From positions 1 through 42,319 of the forward strand of contig JABYQR010000372.1 of the NCBI GenBank assembly GCA_022592445.1: a stretch of DNA of 42,319 nt. The letters run 5' to 3'. Both the position numbers and the translations under genes were made by a program. This document shows positions 11,585 to 22,313 of the stretch, piece after piece (within the stretch, counting starts at the first letter, position 1; each line of letters opens with the position of its first letter). The DNA comes from Cytidiella melzeri (lineage: Eukaryota; Basidiomycota; Agaricomycetes; Polyporales; Irpicaceae). A model generated the notes under the pieces. That model saw only the letters and a program-made list of their open reading frames with translations. It had not been told where the DNA came from and made no database searches.

Positions 11585-12287
11585 TGTCACAGATTTCCAA
11601 TGTTTCTACAAGACTTGCCTTACCAGGCAACGGTATTATTGGAAATATTTAAGCGCTTATTTGGCGTCTATTTAGGCACTTATCCAGCGCTTATTTGGCG
11701 CTTATCAGGCGCCTATTCCGGCGCTTATTCTCAGTGCCTATCAATTGATGCGCTGATGCGCCTCCTGTCTCTGATGCGCTGATGCGCTCCTTTCCTTATC
11801 TGTGTATCACATGATAGAACTCTCTGGAACATTGTGGAACTTGCTGGAACTATGATGTCATAGTATAGAACATTCCATTAGATGATGTCATAGTCCATAG
11901 AACCTTCTGGAAAAGTCTAGCCTTGTCTTAGAACAAGCTAGAACAAGTCTAGCCTTGGAGCTGGGTCATGGGGTCAGGTCATGGGGACAATTGCTATTGG
12001 TTGATTATTGAAGTGGCACCACTAGGGCATAGGGCATGCTTAGTAAGGTAGATTACTTCGCTTACTCATGTAGGTATTAGGGGTCTTAGGGTAGTACCTG
12101 GGGTCCTCCCCTTCATGTATATATAGAGGCACTCCTGAGGGCATATCCCCTCAGTCTTATCCACTCTGTTGAACCAGGACTACTCAGTACCCACCAGTAC
12201 TTCGCTCACCATCACTCTTACTCTCTATCTCATCACATCCCCCTCAAGTCAACCAACTTATCTGGTGAGTGTAGCATTACTGTTACA
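11585..12287 (+). repeat. 3' LTR of the gypsy element (703 bp)
   Basis: Same ends as the 5' LTR, shorter by one 22-bp unit in the GGCGCTTAT cluster and with C for T near 12250. This near-identity points to a recent insertion. Confidence 0.95.
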
Positions 12288-12292
12288 CAATG
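12288..12292 (+). repeat. Right target-site duplication of the gypsy element (CAATG)
   Basis: Second copy of CAATG, directly after the 3' LTR. The interrupted exon resumes with CAGATGCC at 12293. Confidence 0.95.
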
Positions 12293-12453
12293 CAGATGCC
12301 ATCAGTCTGGTTTCTGAGGACGAAGTGGTAGATGAACGTCAGCAACAAGTTGACGAAGCCTTTTCGGTGTCATTGGATAACGGAGGCGTAGTGTGCTTGG
12401 GCACTCAGGCTGGCCCATCCTCTGGGCGGGACTCAACTGCAGAGTCCACATAG

Positions 12454-13539
12454 TATACCATCCAAGTATCGCGTCATGTACCGTTCCGTAATCCATGATT
12501 CAAATTCATGAATACCATGTTCAATACCTCTCGTGCACATCACCTACATGCAATGTCTGGTACCTGAGATATGTCTTCCACTTGCACACTACATGATCTA
12601 TGATTGCTCTGCCGCACGACAGTTCACCCGAAACCCGTCCCAACACAATCCTGATACTAACCTGCCTCATCACCTGTCCCCACGAGTAGTCATGTGCAAC
12701 CAGTCGACACAATGTTGGGTACCAGCTCGATTGTCATGTGTCCTCACCCGACTCCCTGAAACCGGCCGCTTCGACGTGTGCCACACCAAACGCACACTGC
12801 CAAGCCACACTGATGAGGCCTGATGCAACAGCTGACCACCAGCCGTGTGTGGCCACAGCATGGGGCCATTTCGTCCTTCAGCTGGTTCACACGTGGAAAC
12901 GACCAATTTTCAGATGACGGCTTCACGCGTTTCACACACTCAGCTCAGCGCGAAGCCATGTGTAGCCCAACTCGAGGTGTACAGTACAGTGCATTCGTGA
13001 AAAGGACACAGGAGTTGGGAGCAGTTGAATCTTATAAGCAATCTACTGACTAGCTCCTGAGTACTAGTAAGCTTAAGTAGTGTTAGCATCTCGGCTGACT
13101 GCTTCCGCTAAACTTGACGCAAAATTGCCACGCTAGCTGTGCGCTGCATAACACCTTCGGTATGTAGAATGTATATGTGGACAATGTTACTCATGAGAAG
13201 GTAGGACAGACAATCATACGCGATGCAGGAATACTTACGCGATGCAGGCACCAGACTGCGGTCGCAATAATAATTACCGCCATGTTCGGGTTTGCCGGGT
13301 AGATGGCGCTCAGGTAGCAGTGTTGGCCTCCCATGTCTCGCACTCACAGAGCTTCACCAAAAAACTACAGCACGGAAACTTGACAGAGGTAACCGAGCTG
13401 GCCGATTTGAACTCAAGTTGCGGTGCTGGAAGGGGCTGAGGAAATGGCTGTGGAAGGAGGCGCAGCTGCAAGGGATATTTTGAGCGCCTCGCCTCGCGCA
13501 CTGCCACCATGTGAGGCAATAAGCAATAAGCCTGATCCC
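12454..13539. other. Intergenic region, no gene recognised
   Basis: About 1.1 kb between the end of the split gene and the cupredoxin gene. Short open frames occur on both strands, but none has a recognisable motif, splice structure or family resemblance. It probably holds the 3' untranslated region of one gene and the promoter of the next. Confidence 0.5.
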
Positions 13540-13546
13540 TATAAAT
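13540..13546 (+). promoter_or_regulatory. TATA box of the cupredoxin gene
   Basis: TATAAAT lies 97 bp before the ATG at 13637, and a pyrimidine-rich stretch (CTCTTTTCCCC) lies between, as in many strongly expressed fungal genes. Assignment is by position. Confidence 0.6.
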
Positions 13547-13636
13547 GCCTCAGACCGACGCTTCATCTCATTCACCTTTCTCTTTTCCCCTGCAGTAGCC
13601 TGCAATCATCTTTCAGGCCTCTTCTTCTCGCTCCTC

Positions 13637-16015
13637 ATGTTCCAGCGCGCCCTTCTCCTTTTTTCAGTGTTTGCAGCCACAGACGCGTTCGTGCACAACG
13701 TTCAAGTCGGCGACCACAATGGGGACACGATATACACGCCTGCTGTCACAGTACGTCGTCTGCAGCCATCCTGTATCCACGACACCTCACCATCGCTCTA
13801 TTAGATTGCCAAGCCAGGCGACTTCGTGAACTTCATCTTCGAGCAAAAGAACCACACCGTGACGCAGTCCAGTTTCGCTGACCCGTGCACGCCCCTCCAG
13901 GCCGGGTTCAACTCTGGCTTGTAAGTGAAACGCGCATTAGGCGGATAGAAGGACTGCTGCTAATACATGTGTGCCCGTCTAGCCAGCCTGTGGCTGCCAA
14001 CGTGACCAGTGGATTCCCTGTGTTCACCGTCCCAGTGCTTCAAGTACGTCTGCGCGGGAATGTTGACACCCTCTTGCAGTTACTTACGGATATCCTCAGA
14101 AAACGCCCATATGGTTCTACTGTGCACAAGGTGCTGGTACCAATGCGAGTCATTGTGGTAAGGGAATGGTCGGTGCAATCAACCCAAGCGTAAACGCGAC
14201 ATTCGATGCATTCAAAGCGAAAGCCCTCGCTATCGGAGCGTCTCTTAGCGCAGTCAACTCGACCACAACACCGTCAGTGGAGCATATAGTCATGGTTAGC
14301 GATGGCAATGCCACTCTGGTCTACACACCACCGACTACTGTAAGCCCTCGAATCGCGAGCCAAATCCGTTGTCACGACTGACCTGTGGATCATCTAGTAT
14401 GCCAACCCTGGTGACATCGTAACATTCATCTTCGGCCCGAAGAACCACTCTGTTACCCAGTCTGCGTTCGACACCCCCTGCTCTCCGCTTGCGAACGGCT
14501 TCAGCTCTGGCTTGTAAGTTGGTAATCATATCGACCGCTAACATCGTGCTGAAACAATCTTCCAGCCATCCTGTAGCTCCCGGTACAGCAATCGGCGGAG
14601 AAAAGTTCTCAATCACCGTCAAAGATGTATGTGTATTCTTGCCGCAACATTCGTGAGTCACCTTTGCTGACACCTCCTTAGACCAACCCAGTCTGGTTGC
14701 ACTGCGAACAAGGAGCCAACACGAACGCCTCGCATTGTGGTAAGGGCATGGTGGCTGTTATCAACCCCACCCCGGAGAAGACGTTCGATGCGTTCAAGGC
14801 AAATGCCATCGCTGTCGGCGTGTCCCTTGGTGCAACTAATGCGACCTCATCTCCTGTGGAGCATATAGTCAATGTCAGCGACGCAAATGCCACTCTAGTC
14901 TACACACCACCAATCACTGTAAGCCTCCTCCCTCGCTTTCGTACGTTTCTCAGCATGACTAATCTTCTTATGATGTAGTATGCTGACCCTGGTGACATTG
15001 TCACATTCATCTTTGGCCCAAAGAACCACTCCGTCACCCAGTCTTCATTCGACGTGCCCTGCTTGCCACTTGCGGGTGGTTTCAGCTCTGGCTTGTAGGT
15101 GTATATCATGTTGATTGCTTGTGCATGCTCAACAATTTCTAGCCGTCCTATCGCTCCCGGTACTGCAATTGGCGGAGAAACGTTCTCAATCAACATCACT
15201 GATGTATGTGTTTTTATGTTGAACTGTTCGCAAAAGCAAACTTGCTCACACTGTTCTAGACCAAGCCGATCTGGTTACACTGTGAGCAAGGAGCCAACAC
15301 CAATGCCACTCATTGTGGCAAGGGCATGGTTGCTGCCATCAACCCCACTCCACAGAACACTTTCGACGCATTCAAGGCAAACGCCATCGCTGCCGGCGTA
15401 GCCTTTGGCGTCACCAACACAACCACGGCACCGCCGGTAGTGCATACAGTCTTTGTCAGCGACGCTAATGCCACATTGGTCTACACGCCACCAACCACTG
15501 TCAGTTCTGCAGCTTTTTAGCCGTGCATTCGTCGTCATGACTGACTTGCCATTGTTCCAGTATGCGAAGATCGGTGAAACCGTCACGTTCGTCTTTGGCC
15601 CCAAGAACCACACCGTCACCCAATCTTCGTTCGCGACACCTTGCTCGCCGCTAGCGAATGGCTTCACATCTGGCTTGTGAGTAAAAGATTTGTATCACTC
15701 TGTTTTAATGTGCTGACACGGATATCCAAGCCGTCCTGTTGCTCCCGATACCGCCATTGGATCAGAGATGTTCTCCATCACTATTGCAGACGTACGTATC
15801 CGAATGGTCAACTTTCCCGCCGACCCTGTTTGCTCACCCTGCTCTAGAACAACCCCATCTGGTTGCACTGCGAGCAAGGCGCCAACACCAACGCCTCGCA
15901 TTGTGGGAAGGGCATGGTTGCCGCCATCAACCCCACCCAGGACAAGACTTTCGATGCGTTCCATGCGAATGCTTTGAATGCTGGGATCTCTCTGGGGGCA
16001 ATTCCATCGCCGTGA
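13637..16015 (+). CDS. Secreted protein with four tandem cupredoxin-like domains
   Basis: Thirteen exons (13637-13750, 13805-13920, 13983-14043, 14100-14339, 14398-14513, 14566-14626, 14682-14918, 14979-15094, 15143-15203, 15260-15499, 15561-15676, 15731-15791, 15848-16015) give 568 residues with no lesion. The N-terminus MFQRALLLFSVFAATDAF is a signal peptide. Four plastocyanin-like domains of about 135-145 residues follow. Each has a YxxPGDxVxFxF-like strand, a KNHxVTQS histidine, PxWxxC and SHCGKGM. His, Cys, His and Met are the type 1 copper ligands of cupredoxins, so copper binding is likely but not proven. Many N-x-S/T sites suggest glycosylation. Fungal relatives usually have one or two such domains and often a Ser-rich GPI tail; here the protein ends just after domain four (GAIPSP). 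Confidence 0.92.
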
Positions 16016-16145
16016 GGCGAGCTGATATTCTCAGACAGAGAGACAGGGACTTCAGAGGGCTGGTATACTATGACTCTTCGATCTTACATACACAAGATTG
16101 TTTTCTATTCCTTTGGTTCACGAGAGGACTTTTTCGTTGTTTACT

Positions 16146-16312
16146 CAGTCTCGCTGCGCATGCTTAGAGGTGTATATATACTGTATTAATATTTCTGAGG
16201 GCATTGAGTGCCTGTAGCTGTAGCCTCTTTCCTTCGGTGCAATATACGCTTGGTCCTCGTTTTCGGAGGGCCGATTCACCACCAACGAATGCAACGGAGT
16301 GCCGCATCACGC
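16146..16312 (+). repeat. Left copy of a diverged direct repeat
   Basis: Starts CAGTCTCGCTGCGCAT and contains GAGGGCATTGAGTGCCTGTAGCT cut short by variants and GGTGCAATATACGCTTGG. A related stretch lies at about 19846-19985 in the same orientation, by eye about three-quarters identical. No coding capacity. It lies just after the cupredoxin gene. Confidence 0.75.
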
Positions 16313-17604
16313 TTTGGGTACGGGTGAGGTGTACAGGCTGTACAGGTCAGTCGATTGACAAATCACAGCCTGCAATCTACTGTAGTATCTCAAGCGAGCG
16401 CTCATGCGCCCCGTCATTGCAACTTCTACTACTACTACCATGTTCAGTCGAAAGATGAGATCCCCCAGGCCATGTTAACGTTACAACGCGTTCATCAATG
16501 CAGGTGTGGGCCTTTTATCTCACTAGAAGCCAGCAGCCAGCTCTTCAGGTGCGTCGCTGTGATTGTTTTGAACTCTTGCATCGCTCGTCGTCTCATGATT
16601 AGTAGACGCAGAGTATCGACGTGCCGTCCTATCAACCGATCATGGCGTACATATTTAGGCAGCTCTACTTCTCTACTAATCATAGAAGTGCAGGTCGAGC
16701 ACATAGACTTACTCGTCTTGCCGACTCGCATTCAACGAAGTCGCTCTCTATGTCAGCTCAGTGCGAGACGTCATACGCACATCCGAGTTGCAGTTAGGGT
16801 CTCAAATGAGAAGCTGAAGGAGGCTGCACTCAGTGGTGTGTAAGCTGAGATGTTGCCCAGGCGTTGTGGGAGACGATTGGATGGCTTTTCTGTTCGCTCA
16901 TCTGCAAGCTTGTATACCAACCAAACTACTGCATACAGCCTATCACAGCGGTTCGTCGTTCATCTTGGTACTTTTTGAACTGCTGAATTCTCGCGTACAG
17001 CAAAGCATTAACATCCACAACACGACAAGACGGCTCTGTTTTAGGAGTGGCGCTGCATGCTGCCAGAAAGTACGAGCCCACGAAGCAAACGCGTGCTGAA
17101 CACGGAAGCGTCGCCGTCTCATTGGTTTGCTGTATCACTTTACCGTTCTCGTCTTTCCCTGCTGATATATCGTCGCCCAGCACTGCTGCGCTCTGATAAC
17201 TAATCTGAACCTTGTCGCTCCAAAATCAAACTCTGACTCACTCCGTGGAGAAGGCAAAACGCGGGCCGATTCTTCACACCGCTGCCACCTTGGAATGGTC
17301 AACCTCCGTCCTCAGTCGTTTAAACTCATTTTTTGGCAGTTACAGAGCGGTGAACGGAATTCAGGCGAAGGCTGGGATGTGACTTCAAAACCGCAATTGA
17401 AGCCAGATTCCCTGCCCCTTGTCGCTAAAAGGTAACAAGCTACCACTACTATCATGATCCCAGCTCACCATCACTGCTACGGTCAACAGAGCGCGACTTA
17501 TTTCCGGCATTACCGGAGCGCATGTGTATAACTTATAATACAGAGCCTTGGCCTGCCCACTGGCACTTTGGGTCATTCTGCTTTCGTATCACTTCGCATC
17601 GAAC
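16313..17604. other. Intergenic region, no gene recognised
   Basis: About 1.3 kb. Open frames up to 162 codons exist (for example from 16355), but they lack splice-consistent structure and any family motif. The last few hundred bases probably hold the promoter of the membrane-protein gene starting near 17605. Confidence 0.45.
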
Positions 17605-19405
17605 ATGTCAAACTCCACTCAGGAGGATGGTATTGATATACCCGCTTTCCAGGCCGCGTAATGTTTATTCAATCTTTTCTATCTTATCGCTTACAAAAGT
17701 CTGGCATCTAGACAAATTGGAAACTTTTTGATTGTCTCAGTCATAGGTGGACCCATTGACACTTGCATATGGCGGTGTTACTGACGATCGATACTGAACC
17801 CAGCACTCTACTGCTTCGAATGGTTTGTGACAGTTGTTCAGGAGGTAGAGCACATCTGGGTCAAGAATTGGACGCTCTCTACTTGGATCTTCGCCGTGAA
17901 TCGTTACGCAAGTCTTATGTACGTTGTTGCAACGACTTTGCCAGCACCGACTTTTGACGTGCGTATTTCACCTGTTGAGACAAGTCAATTCCCATGCTTA
18001 AATACCTATACAGAGGTGGGTATGATGTTGTCTGGGCCGATACACACATTTTGACATCTTGAAGCTGTCGATCAGTGACCCAAGCGATGGGGGCATTGAG
18101 CCTCGTCCTGTTTGTTGCAGCGGCGCGTAAGTCACTCCGGCCACTGCTCCAACTTGAGGCACTGCATGAACTAGTTGTTGCGGAAGTATTCTCAGGATTA
18201 CGGGTCTTTGCACTTTGCAACCGCAATGTCTGGCTCTTCCTTGTGGTGTTTGCCTTGAATATGGTCCCCTTTGCTACAAATATGGTCAGTGAATCTCACT
18301 CCACAGAATCATCTGTGTATGTGATGCTGTAGCGCATGGATTAACTACACTTGCCACCTAGTTTCACTTCATCATGGATACCATCGAACCTACAGACTCG
18401 GGGTGTACGTCACTGCTGAACACAACTGAGAAGGTTGAGTTAGGGTATGTGAGCCGCCCGCACGAACACATGTTGATTCTCACATGCTTTCTTTCCAGAT
18501 GTGGGTCATAGACAGCAATCTGCTTCGTGAAACTTTTGACAGAGCTCGTTGTAACAGTGTCGCTTAGCACCCGCGGATGTGTCATCCTTGCAGACGTCAT
18601 CGTGCTCGTAGTGACCTGGATCAAGACGTTTGGGACCGTTCGAGAAGCCTCGCGTCTCAAGATCAAGGTTCCCTTGAGCGAGATTATGATTCGCGATGGT
18701 GAGCTAGTTGTAAGCTGCTCGCAGCGCAGGTGGACTGTACACTTATGTTGATCATAGGCACGCTGTTCTTCATGTGAGTGAATGAGTGAGCTTTACATCG
18801 GCTCGCTTTGATTGTGCCATTGGAAAAGAATTCTACTTGGAGTTAACATATTGGTACTGGTGGCCAATGATTTGGTATGTGAATAGTCAAGCTGCCGGTG
18901 TGACCCAGAAATGCAGCTGCTGACAGGTCTCATAGCCAAGTGATACAGTTTCAACCTTGCCAATTGTCAGCGGTTCTTTCTTACAATCGTTCGTCCGAGT
19001 CTGACATTCACGTGGTGATCTGTGGCTAACGACATTTTCTCCTCGCGCAATAGAATAACACCAATCATCATTTCCCGCTTTATGCTCAATTTGCGGCAAA
19101 CAAACCGCCCATCCGGAAACCAAGGACATACGGCAGCGCAAAGGTCCACCATCCGCTTCAACTTAGACATCCTTGTTGGAAGCATGGGAGGGTCCCTGCA
19201 ATTTGGGGTGGAGGACGATGAGCTAGGTGGCGGTAGCGAGGATGAACGCAGTGGCGTTGAGCGCGGAGAAGTGGATGCATTTCCTACTGAGGACTCTGAC
19301 CACGATACTGAAGATGTAGCACAGGTAAGTCGGGTGTTTGATTCGACCTGTGTTGAGCTCCACTCACTGTCAAGGCAACAGATACAGGAGATCCCTGTGG
19401 CATAG
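17605..19405 (+). CDS. DUF6533-like multi-pass membrane protein, possibly damaged
   Basis: Several exon blocks match the pattern of the basidiomycete DUF6533 family, predicted seven-helix membrane proteins of unknown role. In order: YCFEWFVTVVQEVEHIW...STWIFAVNRYASL (about 17815-17955); VTQAMGALSLVLFVAAA and VFSGLRVFALCNRNVWLFLVV (18075-18290); TRGCVILADVIVLVVTWIKTF ending MIRDG (18525-18700); LGVNILVLVANDL (18840-18875); IIISRFMLNLRQTNR then an acidic tail (19055-19324). The last junction is clear: intron 19325-19381, then IQEIPVA and TAG at 19405. The ATG at 17605 (MSNSTQEDGIDIP) is my best start, but the junctions around 17660-17810 and 17955-18075 could not be joined in frame, so it may be a pseudogene. 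Confidence 0.6.
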
Positions 19406-20290
19406 GCGGAACATAGACAAAGACGAAGAGGTATACGGAGGCAGCGCGTACAAGTTTGGAAACTCGCTCAACGTGGTGCGGACTTTGCTCACTCGTGCGG
19501 GGCTACGGATAGTCAGTGCGGAGTGAATGTTCAAGTCGGCAAAGTCCGCACTTCTGTCCACCTACCTCGACACCCAATAACTTGTGACTTACATCAACGC
19601 TCATCTCGATCAGGGGAGCGCTGTCTGATGATATTTTTCAAGTTCCTGTGTACTGCACTTTCTAGAGTATAATATGTACTTGTGGTATGTCCAAATTACC
19701 AACTGTGCCATTTGGTTCGAGACAGACAGCTTCGACAGCGGCATAATTACCTGGCCACCACAACAGGATTAACGATCTGGAATCTAGGCGTCACAACTTA
19801 CACTATTTCTAACTCAGCAACATCCACACCTCCCCAGTCTCGCTGCGCATACTTGGAGGTGCAATGCATAGTGTGATAATATTCCTTGAGGGCATTGAGT
19901 GCCTGTAGCTATAGTTTCTTTCTCTTGGTGCAATATACGCTTGGACCTCTTTTGCGGGTGGCCGACTCACCGTGAACGTGTGCGACGGACAGCCGGTTTG
20001 CCATCAACGCATGGAACGGACTGCCGCAATTGCGTGTAGTATTAGTTGTCCATGTTGGTCCATATTGACGCGTACCGTGGTCTACACAAAACGAGTCATG
20101 ACTTGTGCTCAGAAGGAACTCCGTGCAAAACAACACACGGCCATCCGTCTCTTCTGGATTGCTGATTAATGTTCTGGCCATAACATGCCTCACATTCATG
20201 GCTCGCCGTCGCCAGCGGCCATGGACACACGGGGCTCCTCTCTTGATGTCATCGAGTGCATAACCAGTGTTGGTGCTTCTTTCGCAGGCA
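19406..20290. other. Intergenic region before the FMN enzyme
   Basis: About 0.9 kb including the right copy of the diverged repeat. A 218-codon minus-strand frame (19909-20565) overlaps the repeat and the first exons of the downstream gene and has no family features. An ATAAATA near 20292, about 65 bp before the next ATG, may serve as TATA box for that gene. Confidence 0.45.
19846..19985 (+). repeat. Right copy of a diverged direct repeat
   Basis: Related to 16146-16312: CAGTCTCGCTGCGCAT, GAGGGCATTGAGTGCC and GGTGCAATATACGCTTGG are shared in order. The two copies bracket the DUF6533-like gene, suggesting a local duplication or a pair of old insertion remnants. Confidence 0.75.
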
Positions 20291-20358
20291 CATAAATACC
20301 GAGTACTTTCTTCACTCCTCACATCTGGACCGAATGCGAGAGCTTTCGTACTGACACC

Positions 20359-22158
20359 ATGGACCCGACGAACAAGCCCAAAGGACCCTCTCCGCATTAC
20401 TCGCTCTACCAGCGCGAAGTGTTCAAACGCGGCGGAGAGCTTGGACTGCGTACGTGTATCGTCAGATTCTACAGATACGCATTGCCCGTTGAGCTTGTTC
20501 CATCTAGTCCCTTCCTTTTCCGTCCACCCAGAGGAGCTGCAGGACAACACGAAGAAAAAGCTCAATGACCGTGGGTACTTCTACGCCAACTCGAACGCCG
20601 GGTTAGGTTGGACAGATAGAGCCAACCGGTGATTGTTCCCCTCTCTCATCGTTACTTCATCCTCTGTGCTGACGATGAGCACTCTACAGCGAGTCATTCT
20701 ACAGATGGCGGATCATCCCCCGCACGTTGGTTGACACCAACACGCGAGACCTGACCAGTGCGTCATCCTTTTCCCCGCGGTTTGGACTGCCCACGGCTGA
20801 CTAAAAGTATCTTTGTACAGCAACAATCTTCGGACATCGTATTCCCGCGCCAATCTTGTTCGCCCCTGTTGGTATCAACAAGTTGTACAGCCCGAAAGGC
20901 GAGTTTATCCCCGCTACCATTGCCGGGGAGCTCGGCCTTCCGTACTGCCTCTCTACTGCGGCTTCGCAGAGCATCGAGGACGTTGCGGCTGCGAATGACA
21001 AGGCTGCGGAAGTCAGCAACGAGAGTAACAGCGTTCATTCGTATAATGGTACGTACCCCCCATATTTTGTGGGGTTGTTCGTCCGCTGACGATGATTAGA
21101 TTTGAACGGCGGAAACGCCAAGAGTCCGCGGTTCTTCCAGCTGTACATGGGCCACGACGACGATGTCACGCTGTCGTTGTTGGACAGGGCTTGGAAGTCG
21201 GGATACGACGTCCTGATGCTCACCACCGATACTTGGCAACTGGGATGGCGGCCAACCGATATCAATATTGCGAACTACGTGTGCGTCTCTCGCTTAATTG
21301 TTGCTTTCGACGGATCATCTTTGACTGAGCACGACGTTTTCTCATGATAGTTTCTACTATGGGGGTACTGTGAGTGCTGAGTAAACTTGGTATCAATATA
21401 CAGAGACTCACCACACTTAGGTCGGAAACGAGCTTGGTGCTTCCGACCCTGCCTTCATGAAGAAGTTCGGTGCGGAGCTCGAGAAGGACAGCGGGAAATG
21501 GATCGATTCCAGTGTTTGGCACGGCAAGGCTCATACCTGGGACAAAGTGCAATGGCTCATGGAGCAGGTATGCGTGTTCTAACCCCAATCGCTTTCAACA
21601 CTGAGCCTTTGGATTCTCTCACAGTGGAAAAGCATTTCCGGAGGTAGACCATTTGTCATCAAGGGCATTCAGAATGCACCGGACGCTCTCAAGGCCCACG
21701 AAATTGGATGTGCGGGTATCGTTGTGACGAACCATGCTGGACGCCAGGTCGATGGGGCGGTAGGCAGCTTGGAGATACTTCCTGAAATCGTCGAGGCCGT
21801 TGGCGACAGTGAGTGGAACTAGACTTCGAAGTAATAAGAAAATGGACTTACCTATACGTATATTGCAGAGATGACTATACTGTTCGATTCGGGCATACGC
21901 ACCGGCGCAGATGTCTTCAAGGCGATCGCGTTGGGCGCGCATGCTGTCATGGTCGGACGCCTGTACGTGTGGGGTATGTCCTACGAAGGCGAGGCTGGTT
22001 GTCGACACGTTATGAAGAGTCTCTTGGCGGACTTGGACATTCTAATGACCGTCGCAGGGTACCAGAGCCTGACGAAGGATGTTTTCCGTAACAAGGATGT
22101 TCTGAAGTTCAACCCTCACGGTATCCCGCCACCACATGGTGACCACGCAAAGTTATGA
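20359..22158 (+). CDS. FMN-dependent alpha-hydroxy-acid oxidase (lactate 2-monooxygenase-like)
   Basis: Nine exons (20359-20449, 20508-20628, 20690-20757, 20821-21048, 21100-21280, 21351-21369, 21421-21567, 21625-21808, 21869-22158) sum to 1329 nt, 442 residues, without lesion. The family oxidises L-2-hydroxy acids on an FMN-bearing TIM barrel. Visible landmarks: FYANSNAGLG near the N-terminus; PILFAPVGINKLYSPKGE and GLPYCLSTAASQSIEDVA; LMLTTDTWQLGWRP; FVIKGIQ with the FMN-binding Lys; VTNHAGRQVDG with the catalytic His and substrate-binding Arg; FDSGIRTGADVFKAIALGA and MVGR for the FMN phosphate. GRQVDGAVGSLEILPEI is closest, as I remember, to lactate 2-monooxygenase, but substrate is unproven. 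No signal peptide is seen, so it is probably cytosolic or peroxisomal; the C-terminus AKL resembles a PTS1 peroxisomal signal (SKL/AKL type). Confidence 0.92.
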
Positions 22159-22313
22159 AACTGTAGAAATAGAGTTGGGTATGATATGTTGTATATCTGA
22201 AATCTAGAAACAAGTAAGCAACGTATTCGTAAACGTTAATGCAACAGTGTCGATCGCAGCATTATTCCAGATTTCGTCTGTACGGTCGTAGTCTGCCTCC
22301 TCGCTGACATACA

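Larger units (their letters stand above)
3958..12287 (+). mobile_element. Ty3/gypsy chromovirus retrotransposon, full length but defective
   Basis: The 8330-bp element carries, in order: 5' LTR, leader, an extra ORF of unknown function, gag, protease, reverse transcriptase, RNase H, integrase with chromodomain, 3' LTR. The LTRs begin TGTCAC and end GTTACA, and a perfect 5-bp duplication flanks the element. The C-terminal chromodomain places it among the chromoviruses. gag and the first half of pol are broken by single-nucleotide frameshifts and one stop, so this copy could not make its proteins unaided. I found no convincing tRNA primer site after the 5' LTR. The purine run AAGAAGGGGGGTAA just before 11585 is the likely polypurine tract. 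Confidence 0.95.
2789..12453 (+). pseudogene. Unknown protein gene, last exon split by a Ty3/gypsy insertion
   Basis: Six exons: 2789-3046, 3093-3206, 3256-3336, 3395-3520, 3576-3698, and 3750-3957 continuing at 12293-12453. All introns are 46-58 bp GT-AG. The protein without the insertion is about 356 residues. An acidic, low-complexity N-terminus (about residues 30-60) is followed by a helical, charged region (HALKLFKIYTLGLELMASL, then TLLKTLHLGLPDNIERIPADW) and a C-terminal part around EGIIRVFKSVLDNDRRAHG. The last exon breaks at the codons for GNN; the frame resumes as ADAISLVSEDEVVDERQQQ and ends at TAG 12451-12453. It resembles a family of hypothetical proteins I associate with Agaricomycetes; no function is known to me. 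No other lesion was seen, so the gene was probably intact until the insertion. Confidence 0.8.

Noticed and set aside
14044..14099. Frameshift suspected in cupredoxin exon 4
   Set aside because: A recount showed four A bases after the acceptor; all exons sum in frame, so the gene is intact.
16355..16843. 162-codon plus-strand frame
   Set aside because: No recognisable motif, no splice-consistent extension, composition like surrounding non-coding DNA.
19909..20565. 218-codon minus-strand frame
   Set aside because: Overlaps the diverged repeat and the first two exons of the FMN oxidase, and shows no family features.
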